In this document: piece by piece, positions 51,269 through 61,789 of the stretch
Layout: the number at the start of each line of letters is the position of its first letter
Numbering within the stretch: the first letter of the stretch is position 1
From: Variovorax gracilis
Lineage (GTDB): Bacteria > Pseudomonadota > Gammaproteobacteria > Burkholderiales > Burkholderiaceae_C
Length of the DNA: 64,000 bases
Reading direction: 5' to 3'
Assembly: GCF_030317115.1 (NCBI RefSeq)
Contig: NZ_JASZYF010000004.1
Span: 310,001 to 374,000 of the forward strand
The notes under the pieces: model-generated
What the model was told of the DNA's origin: nothing
Seen by the model: the letters and a program-made list of their open reading frames with translations, nothing else
The model's database searches: none
Position numbers and translations under genes: made by a program

Positions 51269-52384
51269 TCAGGCGAAGACCCCAGCGGTGTCCTGCATGC
51301 GCGCCGACACCTCGCCCAGGTGGTGCAGGGTGTCGCCGAAGGTCATTTCCAGTTGCGTCAGCTTCTTGAAGTAGTGACTCACGATGTACTCGTCGGTCAC
51401 GCCGATGCCGCCGTGCAGTTGCACGGCCTGCTGCCCGACGAAGCGCATCGAGACGCCCAACTGGTACTTCGCGCGGGCCAGCGCCTGGCGACGCTCCGCG
51501 GCCGGTGCGTTGAGCTTCAGGCTCGCGTAGTAGCTCATCGAACGCGCGAGTTCGAGCTGCATCTTCATGTCGGCGACGCGGTGGCGCAGCGCCTGGAAGG
51601 TCGCGATAGCCACGCCGAACTGCTTGCGTGTGTTCATGTACTCGACGGTGATCGCGAGCGTCTTGTCCATCACGCCCACGGCTTCCGCGCAGGTCGCGGC
51701 GATGCCGATGTCGACGGCATGTTCGAGTGCCGGGAGTCCATCGAGGCTGACGAGCGTGGCGGCCGCCTTGTCGAAAACCACTTCGGCCGCGCGGCTGCCG
51801 TCCTGCGTGCCGTAGCCGCGAGCGGCGACGCCGTCGGCGGCGCGCTCCACGAGGAAGAGGGCGATCTTGCCGTCCACCTGCGCGGGAACGATGAAGGCAT
51901 CCGCCTCGTCACCGGCTGGGACGAGGCTCTTGGTGCCGCTCAACGCCCAGCCGTCGCCGGCCTTCGCCGCGCTGGCTTCGCACACGTCGAGGCGGTAGCG
52001 CGCCTTGCGTTCCTGGTAGGCGAGCACCACCATCGCCTGTCCGCCGGCGATGCGCGGCAGCCAGTTGTCCTTGGTGTCCTCGTCGGCATGGCCGGCCAGC
52101 ACCGCGCCCGCGATGAAGGATTGCGCAAGCGGCTCGAGCACGATGCCGCGGCCGAGCTCTTCCATCACGACCATGCCTTCGACGGGTCCCATGCCCAGAC
52201 CGCCCTCGTCTTCCGGGATGTACAGGCCGCCCAGGCCGAGTTCGGCCAGTTCGTCCCAAGCTTCACGGGAGAAGCCGCCTGCCGCCTCGGTAGCCTGGCG
52301 GCGCTCGAAGCCGTAGCCCTTTTCGACCCATTTGGCGACCGCGTCGCGAAGTTGTTGCTGGTCGTCGCTGAAATTGAAGTCCAT
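51269..52384 (-). CDS. Acyl-CoA dehydrogenase, PimD-like small subunit
   Basis: A 371-residue flavoprotein of the acyl-CoA dehydrogenase family. N-terminal helices (MDFNFSDDQQQLRDAV), a less conserved flavin region, and the C-terminal LHGGIGVTDEYIVSHYFK segment. Segments such as RKQFGVAIATFQALRHRVADM are canonical. Its size and divergent middle domain resemble pimeloyl-CoA dehydrogenase small subunits, which pair with a larger subunit. It lies 24 bases behind such a gene, so the two probably form a heteromer that oxidises a dicarboxylic or branched acyl-CoA. Confidence 0.92.
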   Translation of the reverse strand: MDFNFSDDQQQLRDAVAKWVEKGYGFERRQATEAAGGFSREAWDELAELGLGGLYIPEDEGGLGMGPVEGMVVMEELGRGIVLEPLAQSFIAGAVLAGHADEDTKDNWLPRIAGGQAMVVLAYQERKARYRLDVCEASAAKAGDGWALSGTKSLVPAGDEADAFIVPAQVDGKIALFLVERAADGVAARGYGTQDGSRAAEVVFDKAAATLVSLDGLPALEHAVDIGIAATCAEAVGVMDKTLAITVEYMNTRKQFGVAIATFQALRHRVADMKMQLELARSMSYYASLKLNAPAAERRQALARAKYQLGVSMRFVGQQAVQLHGGIGVTDEYIVSHYFKKLTQLEMTFGDTLHHLGEVSARMQDTAGVFA

Positions 52385-52408
52385 TGCTTGATCCTTGTTT
52401 GCCTGCGC

Positions 52409-53590
52409 TCAGCCCAAGACCGTCTGGGCGACGATGTTGCGTTGGACTTCGTTGCTGCCGCCGTAGATGGTGGTCTTGCGCATGTTGAAGTAGGTGGACG
52501 ACAGCGGAGCCAGTTGCGGATGACCGCCCGGGAAGTTGCCTTGCCAGCCTGCTTCCATCGCCTCGCGGACCAGCGGCAGGGAGTAGGGGCCGCCGGCGAG
52601 CATCATGAGTTCTGAATAGCGCTGCTGGATCTCGCTGCCCTTGATTTTCAGCAGGCCGGCGATATCGAGCGAGTTCTTGCCCGAGGTGGCGGCGGAGAGC
52701 ACGCGCAGCACCAGCATCTCGAGCGCGACAACGTCGATCTCCAGCTTGGCGATCTCGTCGCGGAAGCGCTGGTCTTCCCAGACGCCTTCGCTCTTCGCGA
52801 GGCGCTTGAGACGCTCCAGCTCGCGCTTGGCGCGGTTCACGTCGGCGATGTTGGTCCGTTCGTGAGAGAGCAGGTGCTTCGCGTAGGTCCAGCCCTTGTT
52901 CTCTTCGCCGATGAGGTTCTCGGCGGGCACTTCGACGTTGTCGAACCAGACTTCGTTGACTTCGTGGCCGCCGTCGAGCAGCTTGATCGGACGCACGGTG
53001 ACGCCGGGTGATTTCATGTCGATCAGCAGAAAGCTGATGCCTGTCTGGGGCTTGCCTTCATTGCTGGTGCGCACCAGGCAGAAAATCCATTCGCCGTACT
53101 GGCCGAGTGTGGTCCAGGTCTTCTGACCGTTGACGATGAACTTGTCGCCCTTGCGCTCGGCTTTGGTCTTGACCGAGGCCAGGTCGGAACCGGAGCCCGG
53201 TTCGCTGTAGCCCTGGCTCCACCAGACTTCGCCGCTGGCGATCCCGGGGAGGAAGCGCTTCTGCTGCTCGGCGTTGCCGTAGGCCATGATGACCGGGGCG
53301 ACCATTACCGGGCCAAAGGGGATGATCCGTGGTGCGCCGGCCAGTGCAGCTTCTTCCTCGAACAGGTGCTTTTCGACCGCCGTCCAGCCGGGGCCGCCGA
53401 ATTCCTTGGGCCAGCCGTAGCCCAACCAGCCCTTCTTGCCCAGGATCTTGGCCCAGCGCTGCAGATCGTCGCGCGTGAGTTCGAGTGCGTTGTGCACCTT
53501 GTGGGAAATTTCTGCGGGAAGGTTCTCTTTGACCCAGGCGCGAATCTCTTCGCGGAACTTCTGTTCTTCGGGCGTGAAGCTCAAATCCAT
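52409..53590 (-). CDS. Acyl-CoA dehydrogenase, PimC-like large subunit
   Basis: A 393-residue acyl-CoA dehydrogenase with the flavin-binding segment YSEPGSGSDLASVKTKA (about 128-144), WTTLGQYGEW and the C-terminal IYGGSNEVQRNIVAQTVLG. It resembles pimeloyl-CoA dehydrogenase large subunits. It is the first gene of a two-gene leftward operon with a TetR-style palindrome 62 bases upstream. Electrons would pass to ETF, which is not encoded here. Confidence 0.94.
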   Translation of the reverse strand: MDLSFTPEEQKFREEIRAWVKENLPAEISHKVHNALELTRDDLQRWAKILGKKGWLGYGWPKEFGGPGWTAVEKHLFEEEAALAGAPRIIPFGPVMVAPVIMAYGNAEQQKRFLPGIASGEVWWSQGYSEPGSGSDLASVKTKAERKGDKFIVNGQKTWTTLGQYGEWIFCLVRTSNEGKPQTGISFLLIDMKSPGVTVRPIKLLDGGHEVNEVWFDNVEVPAENLIGEENKGWTYAKHLLSHERTNIADVNRAKRELERLKRLAKSEGVWEDQRFRDEIAKLEIDVVALEMLVLRVLSAATSGKNSLDIAGLLKIKGSEIQQRYSELMMLAGGPYSLPLVREAMEAGWQGNFPGGHPQLAPLSSTYFNMRKTTIYGGSNEVQRNIVAQTVLG

Positions 53591-53651
53591 GCGTGCCTCG
53601 CTGTGTTGATCGACTGTCGCGGTTGCGGCCTGTCTTCGGAATGGGCAGTTT

Positions 53652-53667
53652 TAGCACGGTCGTGCTA
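53652..53667. promoter_or_regulatory. TetR-style operator, perfect 7-2-7 palindrome
   Basis: TAGCACG-GT-CGTGCTA is a perfect 16-bp inverted repeat between the acyl-CoA dehydrogenase operon and purN. Its size and symmetry suit TetR family regulators of acyl-CoA metabolism; no such regulator gene is in the window. It is 62 bases from the dehydrogenase start and 67 from purN. Confidence 0.6.
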
Positions 53668-53733
53668 GTTCAAGGTGTCCGCGCGGCGACAAACCCGGCC
53701 TCGGGGAAACGAGCACAGATAATCCCGCGTCCC

Positions 53734-54318
53734 ATGAAAAACATTGTGATCCTGATCTCCGGCAGCGGCTCGAACATGGCTGCCATCGTCCGGGCTGCCG
53801 ACAAAGAGCGATGGGCTGCGCGCTTCGGTGCGCACGTCGCAGCGGTCATCAGCAACAAGGCGGACGCACAGGGGCTGGCGATCGCACGCGAGCACGGCAT
53901 CGCGACCGCAGTGGTCTCGCACAAGGACTTTTCGACGCGAGAAGACTTTGATGCGGCGTTGGCCCACGCCATCGACGCGTATTCGCCGACGCTGGTGGTG
54001 CTCGCGGGATTCATGCGGATCCTGACGCCCGGCTTCGTGAAGCGCTATGAGCGTCGGCTTCTCAACATTCATCCTTCACTCCTGCCTGCCTTTCCGGGGC
54101 TGAACACCCATCGGCGCGCCATCGAGGCGGGTTGCCGCGTGGCCGGAGTGACCGTGCACGAGGTCACCGTCGAACTCGACCACGGGCCCATCCTTGCGCA
54201 AGCGGCCGTGCCCGTCATGGCCGATGACACTGAAGAACGCCTCGCAGCGCGCGTTTTGGCGCAGGAACATAGGGTTTACCCGCAAGCCATTGCTGCATGG
54301 CTCTTGGAAACAAACTGA
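53734..54318 (+). CDS. purN: Phosphoribosylglycinamide formyltransferase
   Basis: A 194-residue enzyme of purine synthesis that transfers a formyl group from 10-formyltetrahydrofolate to GAR. The phosphate loop SGSGSN is near 9-14, the catalytic Asn-His is in NIHPSLLPAFPG and the Asp in VELDHGPIL. The ATG at 53734 is the family start (MKNIVILISG). Divergent from the acyl-CoA dehydrogenases; a convergent DUF1653 gene follows 22 bases later. Confidence 0.97.
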   Translation: MKNIVILISGSGSNMAAIVRAADKERWAARFGAHVAAVISNKADAQGLAIAREHGIATAVVSHKDFSTREDFDAALAHAIDAYSPTLVVLAGFMRILTPGFVKRYERRLLNIHPSLLPAFPGLNTHRRAIEAGCRVAGVTVHEVTVELDHGPILAQAAVPVMADDTEERLAARVLAQEHRVYPQAIAAWLLETN

Positions 54319-54340
54319 CACAATCTGCGCTTCGATACTT

Positions 54341-54595
54341 CTAGTCGAGTTTGACGAAGCGCAACTGTGACGAGCCTCCCACCTCCACGGTCTCCCCGAA
54401 CATCGCCGCGGGTCTTACCCACAACCCGCCCTGGCCGTAGAGCGCCCGGTAGAGGGTCATCGGCTCGAGCGTTTCGCTATGGCGCACCGTGCCGAGCACT
54501 TCGTACTCGCCGCCCTTGTAGTGGCGGTAGCGGCCGGGCGGCGTTTCGATCAGGGGCGGAAGGTCGTCGTCTGTCACTTTGGGTTTTTCCTTCAT
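54341..54595 (-). CDS. DUF1653 domain protein
   Basis: An 84-residue small cytoplasmic protein of the DUF1653 family. Its core PPGRYRHYKGGEYEVLGTVRHSETLEPMTLY is split across about 18-48, followed by LWVRPAAMF. The family is conserved but of unknown function, with an SH3-like fold suspected. The ATG at 54595 is the conserved start, although no clear ribosome site is seen. It is divergent from the M48 protease across only 17 bases, too short for two ordinary promoters, so the two genes' control regions overlap coding sequence. Confidence 0.85.
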   Translation of the reverse strand: MKEKPKVTDDDLPPLIETPPGRYRHYKGGEYEVLGTVRHSETLEPMTLYRALYGQGGLWVRPAAMFGETVEVGGSSQLRFVKLD

Positions 54596-54612
54596 TAGGG
54601 TGAAAGGTCGGG

Positions 54613-56472
54613 ATGGATCGCGCGGACTTTGTTCATCTCGTGCGGCTGAGCGAGCATGCCAGTGCGGACGACAGCACAGGCTACCGGCGCGGAGTGGCCG
54701 CCTTTGCCGCATTGGGCTATCTGTGGGTGATCGCTTGCCTGGCGTTGGCGGTCGGCATCATCGCCTGGGTCGTGGTCTCGCTGGGACAGGGAACTCGATT
54801 CAGCGTGGCACGGGGCTGGCTCCTGCTTTTTGCGCTTGGCCTGCTGTGGGCCACGCTGCGTGCGCTCTGGGTTCGCTTCGACGAACCCGAAGGGGTCGCG
54901 CTGGAGCGCGAGGACGCGCCCGCGCTGTTCGAGGCACTTGACCGGATCCGCGCCAAGATCGACGGGCCGCCAGTCCACCGCGTCTATCTCGACAGCGATT
55001 TCAACGCCAGCATCCGCCAGTTGCCGCGCTTCGGCCTTTTCGGCGGAGCGGTCAACCACCTCAGCGTGGGGCTTCCGCTTCTCATGGCACTCGACCGGCG
55101 CCGCCTGCTGTCGGTGCTGGCGCACGAGTACGGCCATCTGCGGGGCAACCACGGAAAGCTGAGTGCCTGGATCTACCGAACCCGTCTTTCATGGCTCAAG
55201 TTGGATGCGAGCTTCCAGCGCGACGACGGTGTGATGGCGTTCGCATCGCAAGCCTTTTTTCGCTGGTACTTTCCGCGCTTTGCCGCCAAGACCTTCGCGC
55301 TCGCGCGGCAGGATGAGTACGAGGCTGATCGGGTCGCCGCGCGTCTTCTCGGCACGCGCGTCGTTGCCGGCGCGCTGACCGAGATCGCGGTCAAGGGCTC
55401 CTGGTACGCGGAGGAATTCTGGCCGTCCCACTGGTCGCGCGCCGTCGATGAGCCGTTGCCCATCGGGCCCTTCACGGCCATGGCGCAGAGACTCTGTGCT
55501 CCTGTCGATGTCGACTTTGCGCGCACCGCACTGCGCAGTGCGCTGCGCAGCGTCAGCGACGTCGATGACACTCACCCCGTGCTGCGCGACCGGCTGGAAG
55601 CGCTCGAGGAAAAGGCGGCATTGCCCTCATGGTCGGAGAAATCGGCGCTCGCCCTTCTGGCGGATGCGCCGAAGTGGACGGCCCATTTCGATGCGGAATG
55701 GCGCCGGGCCCATGCGAATGACTGGAAGCAGCATCACGCGTACCTTGTGCGCGTACGCGAACGGGTCGGTGCGCTGGCGGCCAGTGCCGGGCGCAACAAC
55801 GCCGACGAAATGGTCGAGTGGGCCGATTGTTCGCGCCGCGTCGATGCGGCGGCGGACGTGCGCGGCATCTACGAACGCGCATTGGAGATGACCGCGAATC
55901 ACCCCGGCGCATTGCGAGGTCTCGCACAGATGCTGCCGGCCAAGGATCGGACGGCGCGCATTGAGGTGCTGGAGAAACTGCACGAATCGAGCACGGCCAG
56001 CCGCTGGTGGGCCGCCAAGACCGCGGTCTCGCTGCTCGAGGACCCAGATACCGGCGCGCACGACGAGCGAGCGCTCAGGCTCTGGCGCGAACGGGCGAAA
56101 ACGGCGGAAGAGGCCGAGCAGCGCGCGTGGGAGGAAATCACCGCGACGCCCTACTTCAGCCAGATCGCCCGCCATGACCTCAGCGAGTTCGAGTTGGGCG
56201 AACTGCGCGCGGACCTGGTGCGCTGCAGCGCGATTTCCCGGGCGTGGGTGGTTCGCAAGAACCTGCGCGAATTCCCGTGGCGGCGCGCCTACGTGGTGTT
56301 CCTGGAGTTGCCCATGCTTGCCGATGAGGAGCGCTGGAATCTTTGCCGGCAACTGGAGCACACCCTGAGCCTTCCCGGCGCCGTGCTGGTGCTTTGGGCG
56401 GGGCATTCGCCCACGCTCGCCGAAATCGAGCGCCAGGCCTTCGAGCCGATCTGGACGCGCACCGCCATCTAG
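54613..56472 (+). CDS. M48 family metalloprotease, membrane-bound
   Basis: A 619-residue protein with two N-terminal helices (about 28-56 and 68-86), then an M48 zinc protease domain: H171-E-Y-G-H175, with the third ligand Glu237 (DEYEADRVA). The C-terminal 300 residues are helical, probably TPR-like, and contain many charged residues (RALRLWRERAKTAEEAEQRAWEE). It resembles large HtpX/Ste24-like proteins of betaproteobacteria. Probable role: quality control of membrane proteins. It is followed 28 bases later by the RNA methyltransferase gene. Confidence 0.9.
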   Translation: MDRADFVHLVRLSEHASADDSTGYRRGVAAFAALGYLWVIACLALAVGIIAWVVVSLGQGTRFSVARGWLLLFALGLLWATLRALWVRFDEPEGVALEREDAPALFEALDRIRAKIDGPPVHRVYLDSDFNASIRQLPRFGLFGGAVNHLSVGLPLLMALDRRRLLSVLAHEYGHLRGNHGKLSAWIYRTRLSWLKLDASFQRDDGVMAFASQAFFRWYFPRFAAKTFALARQDEYEADRVAARLLGTRVVAGALTEIAVKGSWYAEEFWPSHWSRAVDEPLPIGPFTAMAQRLCAPVDVDFARTALRSALRSVSDVDDTHPVLRDRLEALEEKAALPSWSEKSALALLADAPKWTAHFDAEWRRAHANDWKQHHAYLVRVRERVGALAASAGRNNADEMVEWADCSRRVDAAADVRGIYERALEMTANHPGALRGLAQMLPAKDRTARIEVLEKLHESSTASRWWAAKTAVSLLEDPDTGAHDERALRLWRERAKTAEEAEQRAWEEITATPYFSQIARHDLSEFELGELRADLVRCSAISRAWVVRKNLREFPWRRAYVVFLELPMLADEERWNLCRQLEHTLSLPGAVLVLWAGHSPTLAEIERQAFEPIWTRTAI

Positions 56473-56500
56473 GGTCGGCCGGCGGCTGAGACAATGGGGG

Positions 56501-57772
56501 ATGCACCCCAAAGCCCTTCTCGAGGCCAGCGCCGACCTGGTCGGCCTCGTCCTGAAATTCGATCACCCGGCCGATCAGGTCGTTTCCCGCTTTTTCCGCG
56601 ACCATCGCGAACTGGGGCCGCGCGAGCGCGCCACGCTGGCCGAGACGGTCTACACCGTGTTGCGCAAGAAGCTGCTCTTCGACCATCTTTCCCCGTCGGG
56701 CAGCGGCCCGAAAGAGCGTCGGATGGCGATCCTCGGCTTCCACGGCCCTCGCGACTTCCTGAAGAGTGCGCTCAACGACACCGAAAAGCGCTGGCTCGAC
56801 AACTGCGACGCCGTCAAGCAGGACGATCTGCTCGAACGCCACCGCCACAACCTGCCTGAATGGCTGGTCGCGCCGCTCAAGGCGCAACTGGGCGACCAGT
56901 TCTGGCCGCTGGTGGAAAGCCTGCAGCAGCCGGCGCCGCTTGACCTGCGCGTCAATGCGCTCACCGACAAGCGGCCTGAAGTGCAAAAGGAGTTGGCCCT
57001 GGCCTCCATCAAGGCCGTTCCCACGCCGTTCTCGCCCTGGGGGCTTCGGATTGACGGAAAGCCGGCACTTACCAAGCTCGACGCGTTCGCTCGTGGCGCG
57101 GTCGAGGTGCAGGACGAGGGCTCCCAACTGCTGGCCCTGCTGCTTGACGCCAAGCGTGGCGAGATGGTGGTCGATTTTTGCGCCGGCGCCGGAGGAAAGA
57201 CGCTGGCTATCGGCGCCACGATGCGCAATACCGGCCGTCTCTACGCTTTCGACACCTCGGCGCACCGTCTCGACGCCCTCAAGCCAAGGCTTGCTCGCAG
57301 CAAGTTGTCGAATGTTCACCCCGCGGCCATCGCCCACGAGCGCGACGACCGCATCAAGCGGCTTGCCGGCAAGATCGACCGGGTGCTGGTGGACGCGCCT
57401 TGTTCGGGCCTCGGTACGCTGAGGCGCAATCCCGACCTGAAGTGGCGCCAGTCGTCTCAATCGGTCCTGGAACTCACTGCCAAACAGACCGCAATCCTGC
57501 AGAGTGCCTCTCGCCTGGTGAAATCCGGCGGGCGGTTGGTTTACGCGACCTGCAGCGTGCTGCCGGAGGAAAACGAGGCGATTGCCGAGGCTTTCGGCGC
57601 GGCCAATCCGGATTTCGAGGCAGCGGATGCGGCAGACGTGCTGGAAGGCCTGAAAGTCCCCGGCGCAGAGGCGCTTTGCGCGGGCGGCGAGGGCGGCAGG
57701 CGCTACCTGCGGCTCTGGCCGCATCGCCATGCGACTGACGGCTTCTTTGCTGCGGTATGGAACCGGAAGTAG
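56501..57772 (+). CDS. RsmB/NOP2-type RNA m5C methyltransferase
   Basis: A 423-residue SAM-dependent RNA cytosine-5 methyltransferase. An N-terminal helical domain (about 1-140) resembles a reduced NusB-like region. The catalytic domain has the SAM loop DFCAGAGGKTLA near 225-236, motif IV DAPCSGLG with Cys301 and motif VI YATCSVLPEEN with the nucleophile Cys351. The target is probably 16S rRNA, but the gene is not in the usual fmt-rsmB neighbourhood, so it may be a paralogue with another target. Confidence 0.93.
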   Translation: MHPKALLEASADLVGLVLKFDHPADQVVSRFFRDHRELGPRERATLAETVYTVLRKKLLFDHLSPSGSGPKERRMAILGFHGPRDFLKSALNDTEKRWLDNCDAVKQDDLLERHRHNLPEWLVAPLKAQLGDQFWPLVESLQQPAPLDLRVNALTDKRPEVQKELALASIKAVPTPFSPWGLRIDGKPALTKLDAFARGAVEVQDEGSQLLALLLDAKRGEMVVDFCAGAGGKTLAIGATMRNTGRLYAFDTSAHRLDALKPRLARSKLSNVHPAAIAHERDDRIKRLAGKIDRVLVDAPCSGLGTLRRNPDLKWRQSSQSVLELTAKQTAILQSASRLVKSGGRLVYATCSVLPEENEAIAEAFGAANPDFEAADAADVLEGLKVPGAEALCAGGEGGRRYLRLWPHRHATDGFFAAVWNRK

Positions 57773-57823
57773 GGACGAAGCTCCAAAGAGTTCGAAAACT
57801 TGCGATATATCAAGGATTTAGCC

Positions 57824-57835
57824 CCCTTTTAAGGG
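57824..57835. promoter_or_regulatory. Short palindrome upstream of the desaturase gene
   Basis: CCCTT-TT-AAGGG at 57824-57835 lies in the AT-rich 130-base space between the methyltransferase and desaturase genes. The region also has CCTTTAAAAT nearby and is the probable promoter area; I could not assign -35/-10 boxes with confidence. Confidence 0.3.
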
Positions 57836-57902
57836 TCAAACCTTTAAAATCGCGGATTACCTGAAGGCTGCACCTTCGTGTGGCCATGGAGTACCGAACT
57901 CA

Positions 57903-59117
57903 ATGTTGCTTCCTGACTCTGCCGTCCTGAGCGCGGCCATCGACTGGCTCGGACACGGCTTGTGGGACCTCACGTGGTGGCAAGTCGTGCTGTACACGCT
58001 CGTCACCACGCACATCACGATCGCGGCAGTCACGATCTTCCTGCACCGGACGCAGACGCACCGGGCCATGGATCTGGGCCCGATCCCGTCGCATTTCTTC
58101 CGCTTCTGGCTGTGGCTCGGCACCGGCATGGTGACGAAAGAGTGGGTGGCCATCCACCGCAAGCACCACGCCAAGTGCGAAACCGAGGAAGACCCGCACA
58201 GCCCGCAAGTCAAGGGCATCGACGAAGTCATGTGGCGCGGCGCGGAGCTGTACCGCAAGGAATCGAAAAACAAGGAAACGATGGAGCGTTTCGGCCACGG
58301 CACGCCCAATGACTGGATCGAGCGCAACCTGTATTCGCGCTTCAGCTGGCAAGGCGTTGGCCTGATGCTGATCATCAACGTTGCCCTGTTCGGCGGCTTG
58401 GGCCTGACGGTCTGGGCTGTCCAGATGCTGTGGATTCCGTTCTGGGCCGCCGGCGTCGTCAACGGCATCGGTCACTTCTGGGGCTACCGCAACTTCGAAG
58501 CCACTGACGCCAGCACTAACCTGATTCCCTGGGGGATCATCATTGGTGGTGAAGAGCTGCACAACAACCATCACACCTATCCCACGTCGGCCAAGTTCTC
58601 GGTCAAGAAGTACGAGTTCGACATCGGCTGGGTCTATATCAGCCTGATGCAGAAGATCGGCTGGGCCAAGGTCAAGAAGCTGCCGCCGAAGCTGCAAATG
58701 GGCGATGTGGTGCCTGTCGCCAACGAGAACACGCTCGAGGCCCTGATTGCCAATCGCTACGAAGTGATGGCCGGTTACGCCCGCGAAATGCGCCGTGCCA
58801 CGCGCGATGAACTCGCCCAACTGAAAGCCAAGGGTGCGGACTTGTCGGTTCTCAAGGCTTCCAAGCGCTGGCTGCACCGTGACGACGACAAGGTGCCTGC
58901 TGCTGCGCGTTCGCAGTTGGTGCAGGCACGTGCCGCGCATCCGGTGCTCGACAAGATGGTGACGATGCGCGAAGAGTTGCGCCAGATGTGGCTCAACACC
59001 TCGCAGTCCCGCGAGCAACTGGCTGCCGATCTGGCCGCGTGGTGCCATCGGGCGGAGGCCAGTGGTATCGCAGGCCTGCGCGAGTTCTCGACGCGTCTGC
59101 GCGCGGCTCGCTCCTGA
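57903..59117 (+). CDS. Fatty acid desaturase, acyl-lipid or acyl-CoA delta-9 type
   Basis: A 404-residue membrane di-iron desaturase. The three histidine boxes are intact: H48-R-T-Q-T-H53, H85-R-K-H-H89 and H220-N-N-H-H224. Four helices are predicted around 25-45, 65-80, 150-175 and 178-195, as expected for membrane delta-9 desaturases; it needs O2 and a reductase. The C-terminal 150 residues are charged and extend beyond the usual end. Typical of Burkholderiales, where it introduces cis double bonds to keep membranes fluid. It is followed by two strong terminators. Confidence 0.94.
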   Translation: MLLPDSAVLSAAIDWLGHGLWDLTWWQVVLYTLVTTHITIAAVTIFLHRTQTHRAMDLGPIPSHFFRFWLWLGTGMVTKEWVAIHRKHHAKCETEEDPHSPQVKGIDEVMWRGAELYRKESKNKETMERFGHGTPNDWIERNLYSRFSWQGVGLMLIINVALFGGLGLTVWAVQMLWIPFWAAGVVNGIGHFWGYRNFEATDASTNLIPWGIIIGGEELHNNHHTYPTSAKFSVKKYEFDIGWVYISLMQKIGWAKVKKLPPKLQMGDVVPVANENTLEALIANRYEVMAGYAREMRRATRDELAQLKAKGADLSVLKASKRWLHRDDDKVPAAARSQLVQARAAHPVLDKMVTMREELRQMWLNTSQSREQLAADLAAWCHRAEASGIAGLREFSTRLRAARS

Positions 59118-59146
59118 CGCTTGGGTCCTTCTTTCCCTGGCAACAC

Positions 59147-59175
59147 AAAAAGCCGGCTCATGAGCCGGCTTTTTT
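59147..59175. terminator. Rho-independent terminator, desaturase side
   Basis: A fully palindromic stem: AAAAAGCCGGCTCA (59147-59160) and TGAGCCGGCTTTTT (59161-59174), ending in TTTTTT. It terminates the desaturase transcript 30 bases after the stop and, by symmetry, could stop leftward transcripts. Confidence 0.9.
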
Positions 59176-59210
59176 GCGTCCGCGGCGAGCCTTGCGGAAA
59201 CGCGGGCAAC

Positions 59211-59241
59211 AAAAAACCCGCTGGGTCACAGCGGGTTTTTT
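59211..59241. terminator. Rho-independent terminator, rpmBG side
   Basis: AAAAAACCCGCTG (59211-59223), 5-base loop, CAGCGGGTTTTTT (59229-59241): a perfect 13-bp stem with A/T tails on both sides. On the minus strand it ends the rpmB-rpmG transcript, 25 bases after the rpmG stop. Confidence 0.9.
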
Positions 59242-59265
59242 GGCGTCTTGGAGAACCGGGCCGAA

Positions 59266-59439
59266 TTACTTCAGCTTGATTTCCTTGTATTCGACGTGCT
59301 TGCGTGCCTTGGGGTCGAACTTCATGATCGACATCTTTTCAGGCATCGTCTTCTTGTTCTTGCTGGTCGTGTAGAAGTGGCCGGTACCCGCGGTGGATTC
59401 CAGCTTGATCTTTTCGCGTCCGCCTTTGCTCGTTGCCAT
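59266..59439 (-). CDS. rpmG: 50S ribosomal protein L33
   Basis: A 57-residue ribosomal protein read directly from the minus strand: start ATG at 59439, stop TAA at 59266-59268. The sequence begins [18 protein letters not shown], contains [11 protein letters not shown] and ends [11 protein letters not shown]. It is the zinc-free form, with no cysteines. It follows rpmB by 11 bases, the normal bacterial order. Confidence 0.97.
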   Translation of the reverse strand: MATSKGGREKIKLESTAGTGHFYTTSKNKKTMPEKMSIMKFDPKARKHVEYKEIKLK

Positions 59440-59450
59440 GATTCAGCTCC

Positions 59451-59684
59451 TTAAGCTTGGCCGCGTGCGCGCAGGTCTGCGAGCACGGCGTCGATGCCGT
59501 TCTTGTCGATCAGGCGCAGGGCAGCGCTCGAAACACGCAGGCGAACCCAACGGTTTTCCGTTTCGACCCAGAAACGACGGTATTGCAGGTTCGGCAGGAA
59601 CCGGCGCTTGGTTTTGTTGTTGGCGTGGGAAACATTGTTTCCGACCATCGGGCCTTTGCCCGTTACTTCGCATACGCGTGCCAT
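59451..59684 (-). CDS. rpmB: 50S ribosomal protein L28
   Basis: A 77-residue ribosomal protein of the large subunit. It starts [20 protein letters not shown] and has [12 protein letters not shown] and the C-terminal [17 protein letters not shown]. The ATG at 59684 is the conserved start. Co-transcribed with rpmG. The single Cys5 is present but no zinc pair. Confidence 0.97.
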   Translation of the reverse strand: MARVCEVTGKGPMVGNNVSHANNKTKRRFLPNLQYRRFWVETENRWVRLRVSSAALRLIDKNGIDAVLADLRARGQA

Positions 59685-59861
59685 GGGGACACTCTTTCTT
59701 GAACAGCTGGCACCTGGCGCAATGAGATTGCGGGGTGGTTTGCAGCTTGACCTCGCCAGAAACGGGTGGCGGTACCCCGGCTTGCCGCAGGAACCCGGCT
59801 CCAAGATGGAGGGGTAGATTCGGCAAAGCCTTGGATTATAGCCTTTTCACCGCCTGGCGGT

Positions 59862-61659
<1,798 letters not shown>

Positions 61660-61789
61660 CCATCCGGCCGGGCGCACCGCTGCGCACTGGCCCTTTCATT
61701 GCCGGCCCTGACAACGCGGCTGCGATGTTCTTCGTTGTAGTTTTTCTGGACCACCGGCCCGCTGCTGCGGACCGGTCGTTGTGCCGTTC

